A stretch of DNA of 42,088 nt from contig NW_003202280.1 in assembly GCF_000006405.1 (NCBI RefSeq), positions 35,868 through 77,955 of the forward strand, read 5' to 3'. Shown here piece by piece: positions 19,636 to 30,471 of this stretch. This stretch comes from Perkinsus marinus ATCC 50983 (taxonomy: Eukaryota; Perkinsozoa; Perkinsida; Perkinsidae). The position numbers and the translations under genes are program-made. The notes beneath the pieces are model-generated. The model searched no databases and was not told the DNA's origin. It saw only the letters and a list, made by a program, of their open reading frames with translations. The stretch's first letter is position 1. Every line of letters starts with the position of its first letter.

Positions 19636-20343
19636 ATGCCTAACGCGTCACCCAAGCTTCCTCACAGAGCCCAGCGGACATTTACGAATGATGGTAAGCG
19701 GGACGCCTCAGTCGATATTAACCATAGCCTTAATGGAGCACTTCGAGATGAGCCTCCTTTCAGTAGGTCGCCTTCCTCGTTATGTGTTCTGTAGTTTAGC
19801 TCCAGCACGTGTGTGACTTTGAGAGTGTCCTAAGGCGAACACAACTCATCGACTTGAAAAGAAACTGCACAGTAGAGTAGTTCGACGTGCTAAGCATCGG
19901 TTGACAGGCAGATTATAGCGCTATAGAATTTCGTCTAAGGTCCGAGCCTGCCAGCGATCGAGTCCAATGAGGATACTATCCAGTACCCTCCATGGGCCGA
20001 CTGTGATCCGGAAAGTAGCTACAATGAACTGCCACCGCCTTTTGAGTTTTGTCATTCAGCCATCCATTCCTTATGTCAAGAGAACATGTCCCTCAGACGA
20101 CGTGAGTTTTCAGCTGGAGATCTGCCGATTCTCGTCCTGATCAGGTATTGAAACGTTGGAGCAGGAGAAGGAGTGGTTGGAACGAAGTAAGCCCCGCCTT
20201 TGGCCGGGTGCCGTTCATCATATCGTCTGGGACTGTGTCAGCTCTAGCCACCAAGAGTGCATGTAAGAAGTGTTCGAGGTGTAACTGCACGAAGATTGGG
20301 GTCGTTCCTGTTGTGACAGACGATGAGGAGGAGAATTCTGAAG
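19636..20343 (+). CDS. Array unit B: N-terminal exon block (coiled coil + Cys cluster)
   Basis: Four exons: 19636-19693 (58 nt, ATG), 19940-20101, 20145-20186 (42 nt) and 20242-20343. All borders are phase 1 and all joins keep an open frame. Exon 2 is acidic and Pro-rich (NEDTIQYPPWAD, ELPPPFEF) and ends with ENMSLRR. Exon 3 is a coiled-coil heptad piece, IETLEQEKEWLER, close to the unit A exon IRVLEEEKMWLEW. Exon 4 has ACKKCSRCNC, matching the unit A Cys cluster, followed by an acidic DDEEENSE tail. This is the clearest evidence that A and B are paralogues. It is followed on the same strand by an HUH-type Rep sequence. Confidence 0.6.
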
Positions 20344-20530
20344 GTGAGCTTTCTTATTAAACATTCTAGGGTGAATGGAATCACGTCGCTGGCTTGAGAA
20401 CTCGCCGTTTTAGCGTCTCTACTCGAACTTCTGTGAAGGTTATGTCCTAAGCCTTTGCGGACAGTAAATCTTAGAGTCGATTCAGGAGCATAGCGATTCA
20501 GGTGAGATTGTTGATGTCGAGCTCAAGTGT

Positions 20531-21058
20531 GTGAACGACGAGAACCTGAGGACGCAGGCTCGAACATACTTATGGACTTGGCCGGAGAGCAACACACCGA
20601 GCCGCAGGCAGCCCTATGAGGTAGATGATGAGGAAGTGAGAGCTATCTTTGAGGCCGCTACCTCGGACAAAGGGCTGCTCTACTACTCGGTGTTCTTCGA
20701 ATGTCGTGGTCTCGAGGACGACAATCGGCCTAAGGCGATTCACTTCATTACGAAGTACAAGCTCCCGAGGAGATGGAAACAAGTGGCCGATCGTTTGAGT
20801 CAAGACTGGAACATTGACGCCTTTGCACGCGTGCCAGCAATGACTATCAAGCGTGATACATATCAAATCATGTTCGTCCACTGCTACCGGGCCTACGGGC
20901 CATCCAAGGAAGGTGGACTCAAGCCTCTGTTTTCTCCTCGTCACCCGCCTCTGGCCGACATTCTCCCACACAGTCTACTCCCTCGAGTGGAGGAGACATG
21001 GCCTCTGCCTGAGGCATGTATAAGTGAGATTGCTCATGACGACGACACCGAGCTGTGA
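20531..21058 (+). CDS. Third Rep-like copy: endonuclease-domain part
   Basis: An open frame of about 175 codons; the open region starts about 50 bases earlier. It is homologous to the front part of the Rep at 14728-16140: YLWTWPESN at motif I, GLLYYSVFFE, HFITKYKLPRRWKQ across the HUH region, then a CYRAYG segment and LKPLFSPRHPP, in the same order and spacing. No helicase part follows before the stop or in the next 450 bp. CRESS-virus-like family; a partial, broken-looking copy. The spliced exons just upstream suggest it is part of unit B. Confidence 0.75.
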   Translation: MNDENLRTQARTYLWTWPESNTPSRRQPYEVDDEEVRAIFEAATSDKGLLYYSVFFECRGLEDDNRPKAIHFITKYKLPRRWKQVADRLSQDWNIDAFARVPAMTIKRDTYQIMFVHCYRAYGPSKEGGLKPLFSPRHPPLADILPHSLLPRVEETWPLPEACISEIAHDDDTEL

Positions 21059-21509
21059 CCGTTTCTGTTATTCCATCTGTTGTGTCCGTCAATCACCCTC
21101 ATCTACTAGATTGCATCCTACTTGACTGAATGGCCGACCACTCGCAGAGAGCATTGATTTCTGGTTTCGGGTTAGGGTATGATTTTTCTTGGTGAGCACG
21201 ACGTCTTCGCGGCTTGCGATAATAGGGATAGGGAGCCATTTATGGTTCACCCTGATAGCAGTATCATGGGTGGTGGACAATCGTGTGTCGATTGGATGTG
21301 TGGTGATTCCCCTAGAAGAAAGGCATTGTATGTTGTCGGACGGTTTGTTTCACTCTTTTTCGCTGTGGCGCCCTCACCATTGCTCATCTTCCAGCTGCTG
21401 AAGTCGCGGAGGACGGAGCGTTATATTGATTTACCGCTACTGATGGTGCGGCGCTATAGACGCTCGTTGTGATCGAAAACCGTCGGATGCTCATTCAGTT
21501 GATCCTTGC

Positions 21510-23188
21510 ATGAGCATTGCCATTAATTGGCCTATCGGACCCTTCACTCTCCCACCAGAGCTGTTGGCGCTCGAAGCTACTGATGAGCACATTTTCTCTC
21601 GCTACGATGATGGATCGAGCGAGCGACGTATCTTTTGCAATGTGAGAAGTCTCGTCTGGCATTTCTATTCACTAGTTGTCGCCTGTACAGGTGCCACTGC
21701 TTGAGAATGAGTTGGACCAGCTGGAGGAGCTAACTGAGCACCTCTGCCGTCTAGGTATCGCATTGAGGAGGCGGATGGAGTCCAAGAGGCTGAGGTCCGG
21801 CAAACCGCATGGTTACTTCCCATGAAGATGCGAAATTATCGGTCGTTCAGATACCTGCACGCTGCAGCTGGAAGTGTGAGGAAAGTGGCAAACATGATGA
21901 TGGAAACAGAAAGCTGGAGTGAGATCATTCTGTGCTATTGTACACATAGCCGTATCGAGAGCGCTTCCTCTCCGTCTGCTCAGGAAAGTCGTTCTTCAGC
22001 AAGCCGATCGATGACAGGGAGATCTTCAATGACCTCAATTTGGCAAGTCCTTTTGTTCGAGCGACACGGCCTCAGTCATCCAGTATGAGTCTATCAGGGT
22101 TTTGTCTACATTTCGGGACGAGACAAGCTCTTGCGACCGTGCCTTGTGGTACGAGTGACGGAGATACTGAGACATGCTGTGGACCAGAATACTTCCCTAC
22201 GATGTGTGTGCTTCCTCATGGAGTTCATCATACGGTCAGCCCAGGCGACGTTTGAACTAGCGTGGCTCTTCTCCGGAAGATAGGTATATGCTTCTCCCGG
22301 GGAAGTGTGAAAGTACCGTCACCCTCCTCGACTTGGGAAATATTGGCCTCATGCAGTTCTTGCCGGCGGTGTCGCGGACGCGAGCCATATTCGGGGTAAG
22401 ACTCACATTCTAGTATACCAGGGGTTAGGTTGACTGAATGACTTTATGAAGTTGAATTACAAGCATCTCGGTTCGGAAACAAGCCGACGACAGCATTGAC
22501 CTTCGAATTGATACGCTCCATTCAGTGTGGAGGGAGCGGACTGTGAGAAAGTGTTTTTTCAGGTCTTAGCTGAGCACTATGTGGGACGGTCTGCTCTCAC
22601 GTTTGTGACGAGTGCTCCGTCTGCTCTCGAGAAGTTGATCAGCGGCCTAGTGCCCGAAGAAAAGCGACGGAAAATCGTCTATGTGAAGGACGTTGATGAC
22701 ATTGCTAGGTAACGGTCAAACTAACTTCATGGTTACTGAGATTGGTCTGTAGGCACTTCCACGACGATCAGCTCGAGGTGCGGTATGGAGGACGCAAAAT
22801 GACTATCACGAGTTTCTATCCGATAAACCACCTGAGCTCAAGGTCAGGGCTGCCCACCGCGAGCGCTCTCCTCGACACATGCACATTCCGAAAGTCTTTC
22901 CGGTTCTCAGCTATACCTTCGCTGGAGAGAGAGAACGCGAGTTGTTGGCCGCTTGTCATAGGTGGGTCATCCTCCTGCATGCTGAGCCTTGTTCTTCCAA
23001 GGTGTTTGGGGCTTCCGACTATACGTGGAAACCTCTGGGAGCGAGGGGCGCCACATGCACCATTACGATACGCCGCTGAGGCTCCGCAATACTTCATCGC
23101 CCTAGGTCTGCCGCCACCTGAGAGCGTGAGCCGGCTCATGCAAATCTCAACGCCTCTTCTTCTATCCACAGACGATGTTCACGAGTGA
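21510..23188 (+). CDS. CRAL-TRIO (Sec14-like) lipid-binding protein
   Basis: Exon 1, 21510-21641 (ATG start), joins in phase 0 to an exon at 21691 (VPLLENELDQLEELTEHLCRL). An N-terminal CRAL-TRIO helical segment follows at about 21830-21920 (FRYLHAAAGSVRKVANMMM...SW). A likely GC-AG intron with donor GCAAGT lies near 22046. Then come the lipid-domain strand STVTLLDLGNIGLMQF (about 22311) and the core VTSAPSALEKLISGLV...KIVYVKD (about 22610-22690). The end-of-domain motif HFHDDQLEVRYGG follows after an intron near 22712-22754. Sec14-type proteins bind or exchange phosphoinositides and other lipids. Exons between 22080 and 22280 and the C-terminal end are not firmly resolved; 23188 is the end of the last long open frame. 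The match is by motif pattern, so moderate confidence. Confidence 0.6.
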
Positions 23189-24423
23189 AGATCAAGCGGT
23201 TGAGGAACGGCCCGGAACCCCTGGGGGTGTTTGCAGAATTCTGCTAGGGGTTGCCGTGAGCTTCAGTAAGCGGTCAAGAGACAGTGATTGTTGCTTTATT
23301 AGAATCTACCGAGCCCTGTACCGGAAGGCACTCTGCAAGATATGATGGCGGATGACTACGACTTAGTGAGCCTAAGGCCTCTTCCGTGCTCCTATCATCT
23401 ACTAGGTGGTGACACATGCATACGGTGATTCAGGGAGTAGTGGAAGGTGCGGTTCGTGCCCGATTGGAACCTGCTCATTTTGTCTTGTCTAGATCACCCT
23501 TTGGGAAGGAGAAGCGTTCACGGATAGCGAGCACAGGCTCTGAGGGGACACAAGCCACGAAGTAAGAAGAATGCTCCAGTGTGTTGTAGCCTTGTAGCTT
23601 TCGAAGCTCATCGGCGATGGTCTCAAGTGAGCTCGGAGGAATAGTAAAGGGACGGGATGAAGGTATCACTAGATGATGAGTAGGTTCATGTGATGCGTCT
23701 ATTTAGGATCTGCTCGAATACTGGGACCTCGGTTGACGCCCGAAAGACCAGTGAGTGGGGCTACGAGATGGATGTATATTTCTCCTTTCCCAACCGATCC
23801 ATCGAATGCATAACCTCATATACTCTCTAGAGAGCCCCTAGTTAGAGAATATTGGGCGTCGGCATTGCGTACATATCGACATGCGCACGCGTGCAAACCA
23901 TTATCTCTGGTGCAGGCGTGCAAAAAATGATTCCGATACTTCGTGTGTTTATCTAGTAACCACATAGCCGTTCGCTGCCTCCCAGAGAATCCCGCTCGGA
24001 CTACCGTGTCCAACGTCGAGCTCCGACACCGCAGTCAGACGAGGCCAGCCACTCAGTGATGGGGCCCTGCCCTCTTCGGCTCATAGGAATCCGATTCCTC
24101 GTTCGACCTCGGCTTGGGCGTCGTCATGGTTATGCCGTTTTTGCATACCACAGGGCGAATTCGAATGAGAGAAAGAATGTCGACGTTCATTGAGACCTCG
24201 AGGTGTTTTAGAACCTTTTTCCCTCACGGGCTATAACATGCTGTAGAGTAGTAACGCATGATCGACCTGATGCCTGACCACTTGCCTCTGACATGTATCG
24301 TTTTACTGACGCGTACACTATCACTTGTTTGATGTTGGACTTATGAGTAATACTGGATAATAGAGTCTATAGGTTAGTTAATTTCACGATGAAGTGGAGG
24401 TTCGTTTCGATAGATTGTTTTTG
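23189..24423. other. Spacer with no firm gene
   Basis: A minus-strand frame at 23475-23669 (ELRKLQGYNTLEHSSYFVAC...) has protein-like composition and could be an exon of an unrecognised minus gene, but I find no partner exons. The rest shows only short frames. A GCGTGC / GCACGC-rich patch occurs at about 23880-23930. Confidence 0.35.
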
Positions 24424-25933
24424 ATGAGTCGAAAACTCTTGATTGCACTTCCTCCCGCCGTGCGCATCAGCCATCGCGGAATTGCTCATGCTGTTGAGCG
24501 ATTGGCTTTACTGGAAAAGGGCGTATCAGAAGCTGACGATGGCCACGTGTTACTCAGCAGAACACGAGATCTGATGAGGCTTTTGAAACGAGATAGTCAG
24601 CACCTTCAAAGTGAGGGAATTCTGTCACCCCGGGGGGCCATGGATCTCCTCACCAGGGTGGTCTCTGAGAGAATAGACCAGTTAGAACCGAGTGAGTGCT
24701 GCGAGCTGCTGTACTTCCTCGCGGAGGGACGGCGTTGGACGGTATGCGACAAGGAGACTATTGATGGTCTTTTGAAAAGGGCCTTGGCGAGAGAACGTAT
24801 ATCCCCGAGAGACCTGTCAATTGCACTTCATGTGAGTACAGTCCTTGAGCTCGAGGGCGACAAACGGACGAGGAAGGTGATCACATCAGCCATAACCGAG
24901 CTGGACTTCACCAAATCTACGTTCAAGGACATCGCCCGATTAGCTGTGGTCCTGGGTGCATGTACAACGCGGAATTTCATATCAGAGAGCCTCATTGAGC
25001 ACTTGTCGGAGGCGTTATCGGCCTACTACCCCAAGCAGGATCTTACTGCTGAGTTGGTGATACTGGCGAGCAGCGCTCTGGTCAGCCTGTGCCGTGCCCT
25101 TCCTCGGGAAGCATCTGTGAGAGGCCGAGGCAAGTTACTGGACAAGCTACTCGCGCATCAGGGTGATTGGAACTCGATCGCAGTATGTGACGTTCTATAT
25201 AGTGCCTACGTACTTGGGAGGCCCCTACAGAACGTGGCCCTTATAGAGAAGATGCTCGACACCTTCGACCCGGCACAGGTGAGTGAGCGACTTCTGACGA
25301 TTCATGGGGATCGCGCCGGATCCCCAGACTTGTGTTAACGATTCCTGATCTTGAAATAGCATTGTTCACGTTACCGGAGTGCTCGGATGATTCCTTATCC
25401 CTGGTGTTCTCGTAGGTCAACTCGTCTGACCGTCTGTGCCGGCTTCTGGCTGCTATACCCGCGACTGAGTTACCTTTCGTCGCACAGTGCTCGTTACCGT
25501 ATATAAACATCAGTCACCTGTCGAGGAGCAATGCATTGAAGGTTGCCCACGGTCTATCAGCGCATACGAGCGCCTTCATTGAGACCCTAAAGGACGTGTG
25601 CGGCCGACTCGTTGACCTTGCCAATACCATGAACCATCGCCACGCTTGGGAGTGCATGGCTCTGTGTAAACGTGTCCAACATGATGCCCTGCTGGAAGCA
25701 GCTTGTCGAGTATTGCTAGCCGGAAAGAAGACATTCAAAGCAGCCGAGAGAGACTTGTGTGATGAGGTGAAGTCCCCTCCTTTTCCCTCCGTAGCGGTAT
25801 TGATTGTCGTAGGTTTACAACGAGCTCAAGAGGAGGCTCGGTGAAGTCCCTGCAGTCCTCGAAGACTTACATGAGAGGGTTCATGATGTTGCTGGCGTAG
25901 ATGCTAAGATTGATTCGAAACAGACCCAGTCAG
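24424..25933 (+). CDS. Alpha-helical repeat-like protein, function unknown
   Basis: Three exons, 24424-25278, 25416-25766 and 25813-25933, join in phase 0 and remain open; the last ends at donor GTAACT in phase 1, so more exons follow. The ATG at 24424 (MSRKLLIALPP) is the first in the long frame; the frame upstream of it opens at GTG only. The protein (about 440 residues seen) is almost entirely predicted helix with repeated Leu/Ala-rich units (ECCELLYFLAEG, IAVCDVLYSAYVLG, WECMALCKRVQ). It resembles helical-hairpin RNA-binding families of organelles (FASTK/RAP or heptatricopeptide types) in texture only; no RAP domain is visible. I do not assign a function. Confidence 0.6.
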
Positions 25934-26225
25934 GTAACTCAGCGCGTTCTTGGTCCGTTACGGATCTTGTCTTGTCTGTTGATGTTGTTGACCTTGGGAA
26001 GGGGGGGGATGATGAGCGTTGTTATGGAGCTCTATTTCCCTTGTATAAATCTTTGTGAATAGAGTCGAATATGACTGGGTGTGAAGATCCTGGTGCCGGG
26101 ATTCGAACCTTGGTCACCTGTGTGAGAATTTCGAGCCTTGACTAGTTAACCTGCTATTGTAGTGACTCCTAGGTGAGCCGGTAGAACGTTAGTTCAACTC
26201 CTTAGGCCGTCAATTCAACAGTCAG

Positions 26226-27092
26226 CCTATAGAGGATGATGATGATAATGAGACTTCCCTGTTTCATGATCGTGAACTGAAGTGCCTACGTGCATCGGCC
26301 AGGCGGAATGAAGTTGCCGGAGGGGACGTCTCATCGGGAGAGACAGGCAATATCTATGAGAGGTACGTAGCATGCATGATGCCGGATACTCACGCCTCAA
26401 AACTAATCCGCTGACATGCATTTTTGAGGGACTCGTCTATCTCTTGTTGAGTGGCGATGAAATGGCTGTGAATATGAAGGCTTAAGACACCGCAGTAGAA
26501 AATGGATCGGGTTTGTTCTGCAGTTTCTGCCGATCGAAGCTTCTAACGATGCTCGAGAAGATGGAGGCCGGGCACGACCCAGTAGAAGAAGCGAATGCTT
26601 TGCTGAAGCGTCATCGAGATGGCAGGAAGGAGGCGCGGAGGAACGCGGGTCGGCTGTGTCTGGTTGAGGTTGATATGAGTTATTAGCGTTCAGATGAAGG
26701 ACCGCAAGTAACGGGAAAGTCTCGGAAAAAACGGAAGCCAAGAAATGAGCGAGAAAAACGAAGACTTGCGATGTTCAAGATGGGAAATTACCAGCCTTTT
26801 ATTTTTGCTAAGCAACAGGCAAGAAAGAATCGTCTGTGGCCTTAGTGGAATGTACAAATACAATCAGTCGCAGCAACCAATGGAATGGATTTGCAAATAT
26901 TTACTGATTTCCGATTTGCTTGGCATAGTGAATCCTTCATCATGTAGTTGGAAGCCCTCCGAGAGCGAGAGATGAGCATCGCCAAAGAATGTTGGGCGCT
27001 GAGGAATCCTCATATGCGGAGGAAGCGCAGAGCTGCAGAGATACGGAAGAACGAAGAAGATCATATGCGAAGGATGTTCACTGTTTCATGAG
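26226..27092 (+). CDS. Candidate charged exons, gene unassigned
   Basis: Exon 26226-26362 (PIEDDDDNETSLFHDRELK...) joins in phase 2 to 26524-26686 (EKMEAGHDPVEEANALLKRH..., in-frame TAG). Further open charged stretches follow at about 26712-26848 (KSRKKRKPRNEREKRRL) and 26948-27092 (LEALREREMSIAKECW...). They look coding by composition and by GT/AG borders. They could continue the preceding helical protein or form a separate basic protein. No family recognised. Confidence 0.4.
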
Positions 27093-27780
27093 CGTGTTTC
27101 TTGTATTCGATTGGTTACTTGAGTTCATGTGGAGTATCTCCTTCATCACCAACCCAACCTTGGACGAATCAACAGCATCGCAGAGGCATAAGCACTCGAA
27201 TGGAAGATGCTGGTGCATCATTATTGCTGTCCCAATCCCTCGTACCCTTAACTGAGCTCATGTTGAGGATAGTCTGCATCGATTAAGTATGATCAGGCTT
27301 CCTGAGACACCTGCTATTATATCCAATATAATGTTATCCAGATCGGCAAATCCCTAGCAATAACTAATTCCATCAGGGCAATCACCCACGTTAAGACCAT
27401 CACTGGTTCGCCACAGTGATGTTGGTCTTGAGATGCATCTATGACCGCTTGCGTAGATAACAGGAGTGTAGAATGGATCGATAATGTCAATGTAAGAAAG
27501 GGAGATTATAACTGACGTCTTGAGGCAGGGCAACAATTAACTGATCCCATCAGGGCTAACGAGTTTGTCTAGTGCCATGAAACTTCGAGTTTATTGTCTC
27601 GTTCTCCAGCCCTAGGATGTGGTAGGCAACAGCATATTTATACCTAGCAAGTATCAGCTGCGGCTTGAAGCTTTTGGAACAGTAGAGGAGATCGGCGAAG
27701 TAGTTCTCGTTGAATATCCGGTTGACTGACTATAGTGACACAAACTCGAACACAATGCATGTCTGTCGCGATCAATGCCA
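27093..27780. other. Spacer before the RPAP3-like gene
   Basis: A 61-codon plus-strand frame reaches 27286 but lacks clear exon partners. The motif CATCAGGGC occurs twice (about 27371 and 27548). No gene called. Confidence 0.35.
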
Positions 27781-29805
27781 TCACACCCCATTCCCATGCC
27801 AATCTTCTAAGATGCTCCGAGCACGAACCGCGATCGGGTCGTCAACATCAACTATGTAACTTCCAAGCTCGTCTGCACAGAGGAACAACAACCAATTGTC
27901 ATTGAAATTCGCTGATCGATGAACATTCTTACTGAGACACTTCCGCTCGGACTGGTCGAGCATCATAATGACCATAGGAGAGATCTATAGGAAGCAAAAC
28001 GGAAGGAATAGTAGAGAATGCTTACCATTCGAGTGCTGCTCATGGTTTCAATATACTCGCACAAAAGATATTCATCTATCTCCTCCCTCCTTGCAGCTTC
28101 ACATAGTCCCTGCAACATAGCGCCTGCGCAATCCGGATCTAAAGTATTCGACGATATGGTATGAAGCACTTTCCCTTGGCTCGAGATGCTCACCCAGTGC
28201 AGAAAGGCCAGCAGGTCCGACTCCCACAGCTTTCAATTTCGAAGGTGTCAACTCATGAGCAATGAAGTTTACAAGGCAGTCCCCCTGATAGGATCATTTT
28301 CCTCTTCTACACCACGCGAACACACCTTCGACTTGAGCCGCCGCAGTTCTCTCTCCAAGGTAGAGGCCTTGAAGACGGCTTTACAGATACCATCATTCGA
28401 CCTTTTTTTCTTCTCGAAAACACCAGACTGAGCATGGAAATTTTCAAACTTGCGCCTGCGGTTCAATACTCCCTCCGATCGGTCCTCTGTGACAACATTG
28501 GGCGCGGCGACAGGCATGGTCACGAGCTTGCTCGTCTGTATGGATGCCGGCCAAGTGGGAGTCTCGTCAGCTGGTGGACGCCCCGTCGGTTTATTCCACA
28601 AGCGGGAGACGCTGATTGGGCCCTTCACACCCCACTTCCTGATGCTTCAATCGACTTGCTCATGAGGAAACGAGGCCCCACTTCTCGAGAGCCTTGCGCT
28701 TCGTCATCACTGCTTCTTTCAGGGCCACCGCCTCTGGATGAGATTCATTGCGGGAAGAGAAGACTGTGAGGACCCGACTGATATCTTCCAAACTCCGATC
28801 GAGGCTGATCGTGACTAGTGCCATACCCAGAATGCTCTTCGTTACTCACTCATCCAGTTCGTTGAAGGCCAGGGCTCTTCGGTACATTGCCTTGGTGTTG
28901 TCTCCTGAGTGAGAGAATACCAGGCATGCACAGAATCGTATGGCGAAGAACAGTCAGTGTCACTAGTCCATTGCCAGTGAGATTCCAGACTAGGTGAGGC
29001 CTCACGGTCAAAATGCAATGCCGAATCGCAATCCTCCACCACTATCCTGTAAAGAGCGTCTGTCGTATCGCTGTCATCCTTTACAACAGCGGTTTTTATG
29101 TAGCTCAGAACGGCAAGGGCTCTATTGCTGTGGAGAATCTACCAGCCAAGTTGGGATTGGGACGCTCGTTTCTCGCAAGCTACCGATCGCAGGGCGGTGT
29201 TGGACGATTCGGCTTGGATATGGCTGTTGATACAGCAAGTGAGCATCTCGACCGACTCAAGGAACCTCTTTTCCTTGAACCTAACTTGACCGGGTCCTTC
29301 GACGCCCCAGCCGAAGTCGACTGTTTTTCATGTACGAGGAGAATCAGTAGAATGTCAACGTGTGACGTTGCCACCGTGGTCATTGTTTTCAAGGTCCGAC
29401 TATGTACCATACAGTGCAATAGCCTTCGTCTTGCCGAGCTCAATCGATAAGCCGACATCAAGAAGCATTGAAGGGTCTCGAACTATGCCCAGCAAGGGGT
29501 CTTCCCCAACAGGCACGTCGTCTACGGTTCCGGTCGGGAGCTCGCGTCCCTGAGATCAGGAGGGCCGCGGGTAGCCGTTGCTTGCTCTACTCTACATCAT
29601 CCGCAGTGGTGTTCTTGTTAAGCTCATCAGGAGCAAAGAGCCCCTGAGGTGTCTCGATCAACGACGGGGCCCCTCCCACTTTCACTTCAAGCTCTTTATG
29701 GTCATCATCTGCTGCTGCAAAGGCACAATGATCTTTTTGAAGCACGCCGACCGATAAAGTCACCTCCTTTGCGACTGTCGTCTCCACTATTTCGAAGCTC
29801 GCCAT
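27781..29805 (-). CDS. RPAP3/SPAG1-like TPR protein (R2TP co-chaperone type)
   Basis: Start ATG at 29805 (MASFEIVETTVAKEV), stop at 27781. The N-terminal exon joins by a 48-nt intron to GRELPTGTVDDVPVG. TPR-like exons follow: FKEKRFLESVEMLT (about 29280), VVEDCDSALHFD (about 29025), NTKAMYRRALAFNELD (about 28870) and LEDISRVLTVF. A linker exon (28628 downwards) then leads into the domain that identifies the gene, an RPAP3_C-type helical domain beginning ERELRRLKSK and continuing CLVNFIAHELTPSKLKAVG, AGAMLQGLCEAA, YIETMSSTRM and MMLDQSERKCL. It is cut by introns at about 28269-28314, 28143-28197 and 27978-28025. RPAP3 links HSP90 to RUVBL1/2 in assembly of RNA polymerases, snoRNPs and dynein arms (family knowledge). 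The exon order and the TPR plus C-terminal domain support the call; some TPR exon borders are tentative. Confidence 0.75.
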
Positions 29806-29991
29806 TAGTCATGCGGTAGATATCTCCCCTGGCTTGGCCACTTAGGTATTCATGGTCATCATCTGCGAAGGGGCAATCGCAACGCCCATATACAGGAGCT
29901 ACTGCTCCCAGTTACTTCTCGAATGAGGTACCGCATCATCGTTCGTGAAAGGCAAGAGGGTTGGCATCTCTGACTCGTGACGAGGGTCTGT

Positions 29992-30471
29992 TCACACATC
30001 GGTACATGTAGTGTGAGGTGCGCTGGGCACTTCCTGTTCTCTGTGGTGGCTTTCTTCAAAGCTCCTGATGAATCTTTGTGGACCCTCTTTGCATTTCTTG
30101 CAGATGGGTTTTGAAGGCCTCATCTTCAACTTTTCTGTGCAGCCGTAACAGAACGGTCCGTGACCGCAGGGTTGCGCTGTGTATCTTAGCGACTTGTTAC
30201 ACTGAGCAAACGTTCGAGCACTGGTCAGACAGGGTATCCAATAGACTCCCCCCTGAGTTTCGAGAGCGCTCGCGGGATCGAGTTATACATTATAATGCAA
30301 TCCTGGGAGTGCTCTTGTAACGCAGGAGGGATCTGTTGAGTACCCCGACGAAACGGCAGGGGTTGTTGGTCTGTGCCCTCACCTAGCTTCGCCACTGAGT
30401 GGCATCCCGCAGACCTGACAGGTCTTCGACTTCGACTTACTCACGCGAGGCGGTGGTTGAAACTTCGTCAT
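29992..30471 (-). CDS. Small C3HC4 RING-finger protein
   Basis: Two exons, 30471-30383 and 30220-29992, with a 162-nt intron, give a 105-residue protein. The ATG at 30471 (MTKFQPPPRVSKSKSK) is the only good start. The zinc ligands read CQVC, a 28-residue spacing, CGHGPFCYGC, then CKKC, which is a complete C3HC4 RING. Most such proteins are E3 ubiquitin ligases; at this length it is little more than the RING with short basic and acidic tails. It lies 186 bp upstream of the RPAP3-like gene on the same strand. Partner and substrate are unknown. Confidence 0.8.

Noticed and set aside
13121-21058. A complete integrated virus
   Set aside because: No capsid or other viral gene is visible; only Rep-type sequences accompany host-style spliced exons.
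26095-26180. Possible minus-strand tRNA (perfect B box GGTTCGAATCC)
   Set aside because: The T stem pairs at only three of five positions and no acceptor or D arm can be formed; at most a tRNA-derived scrap.
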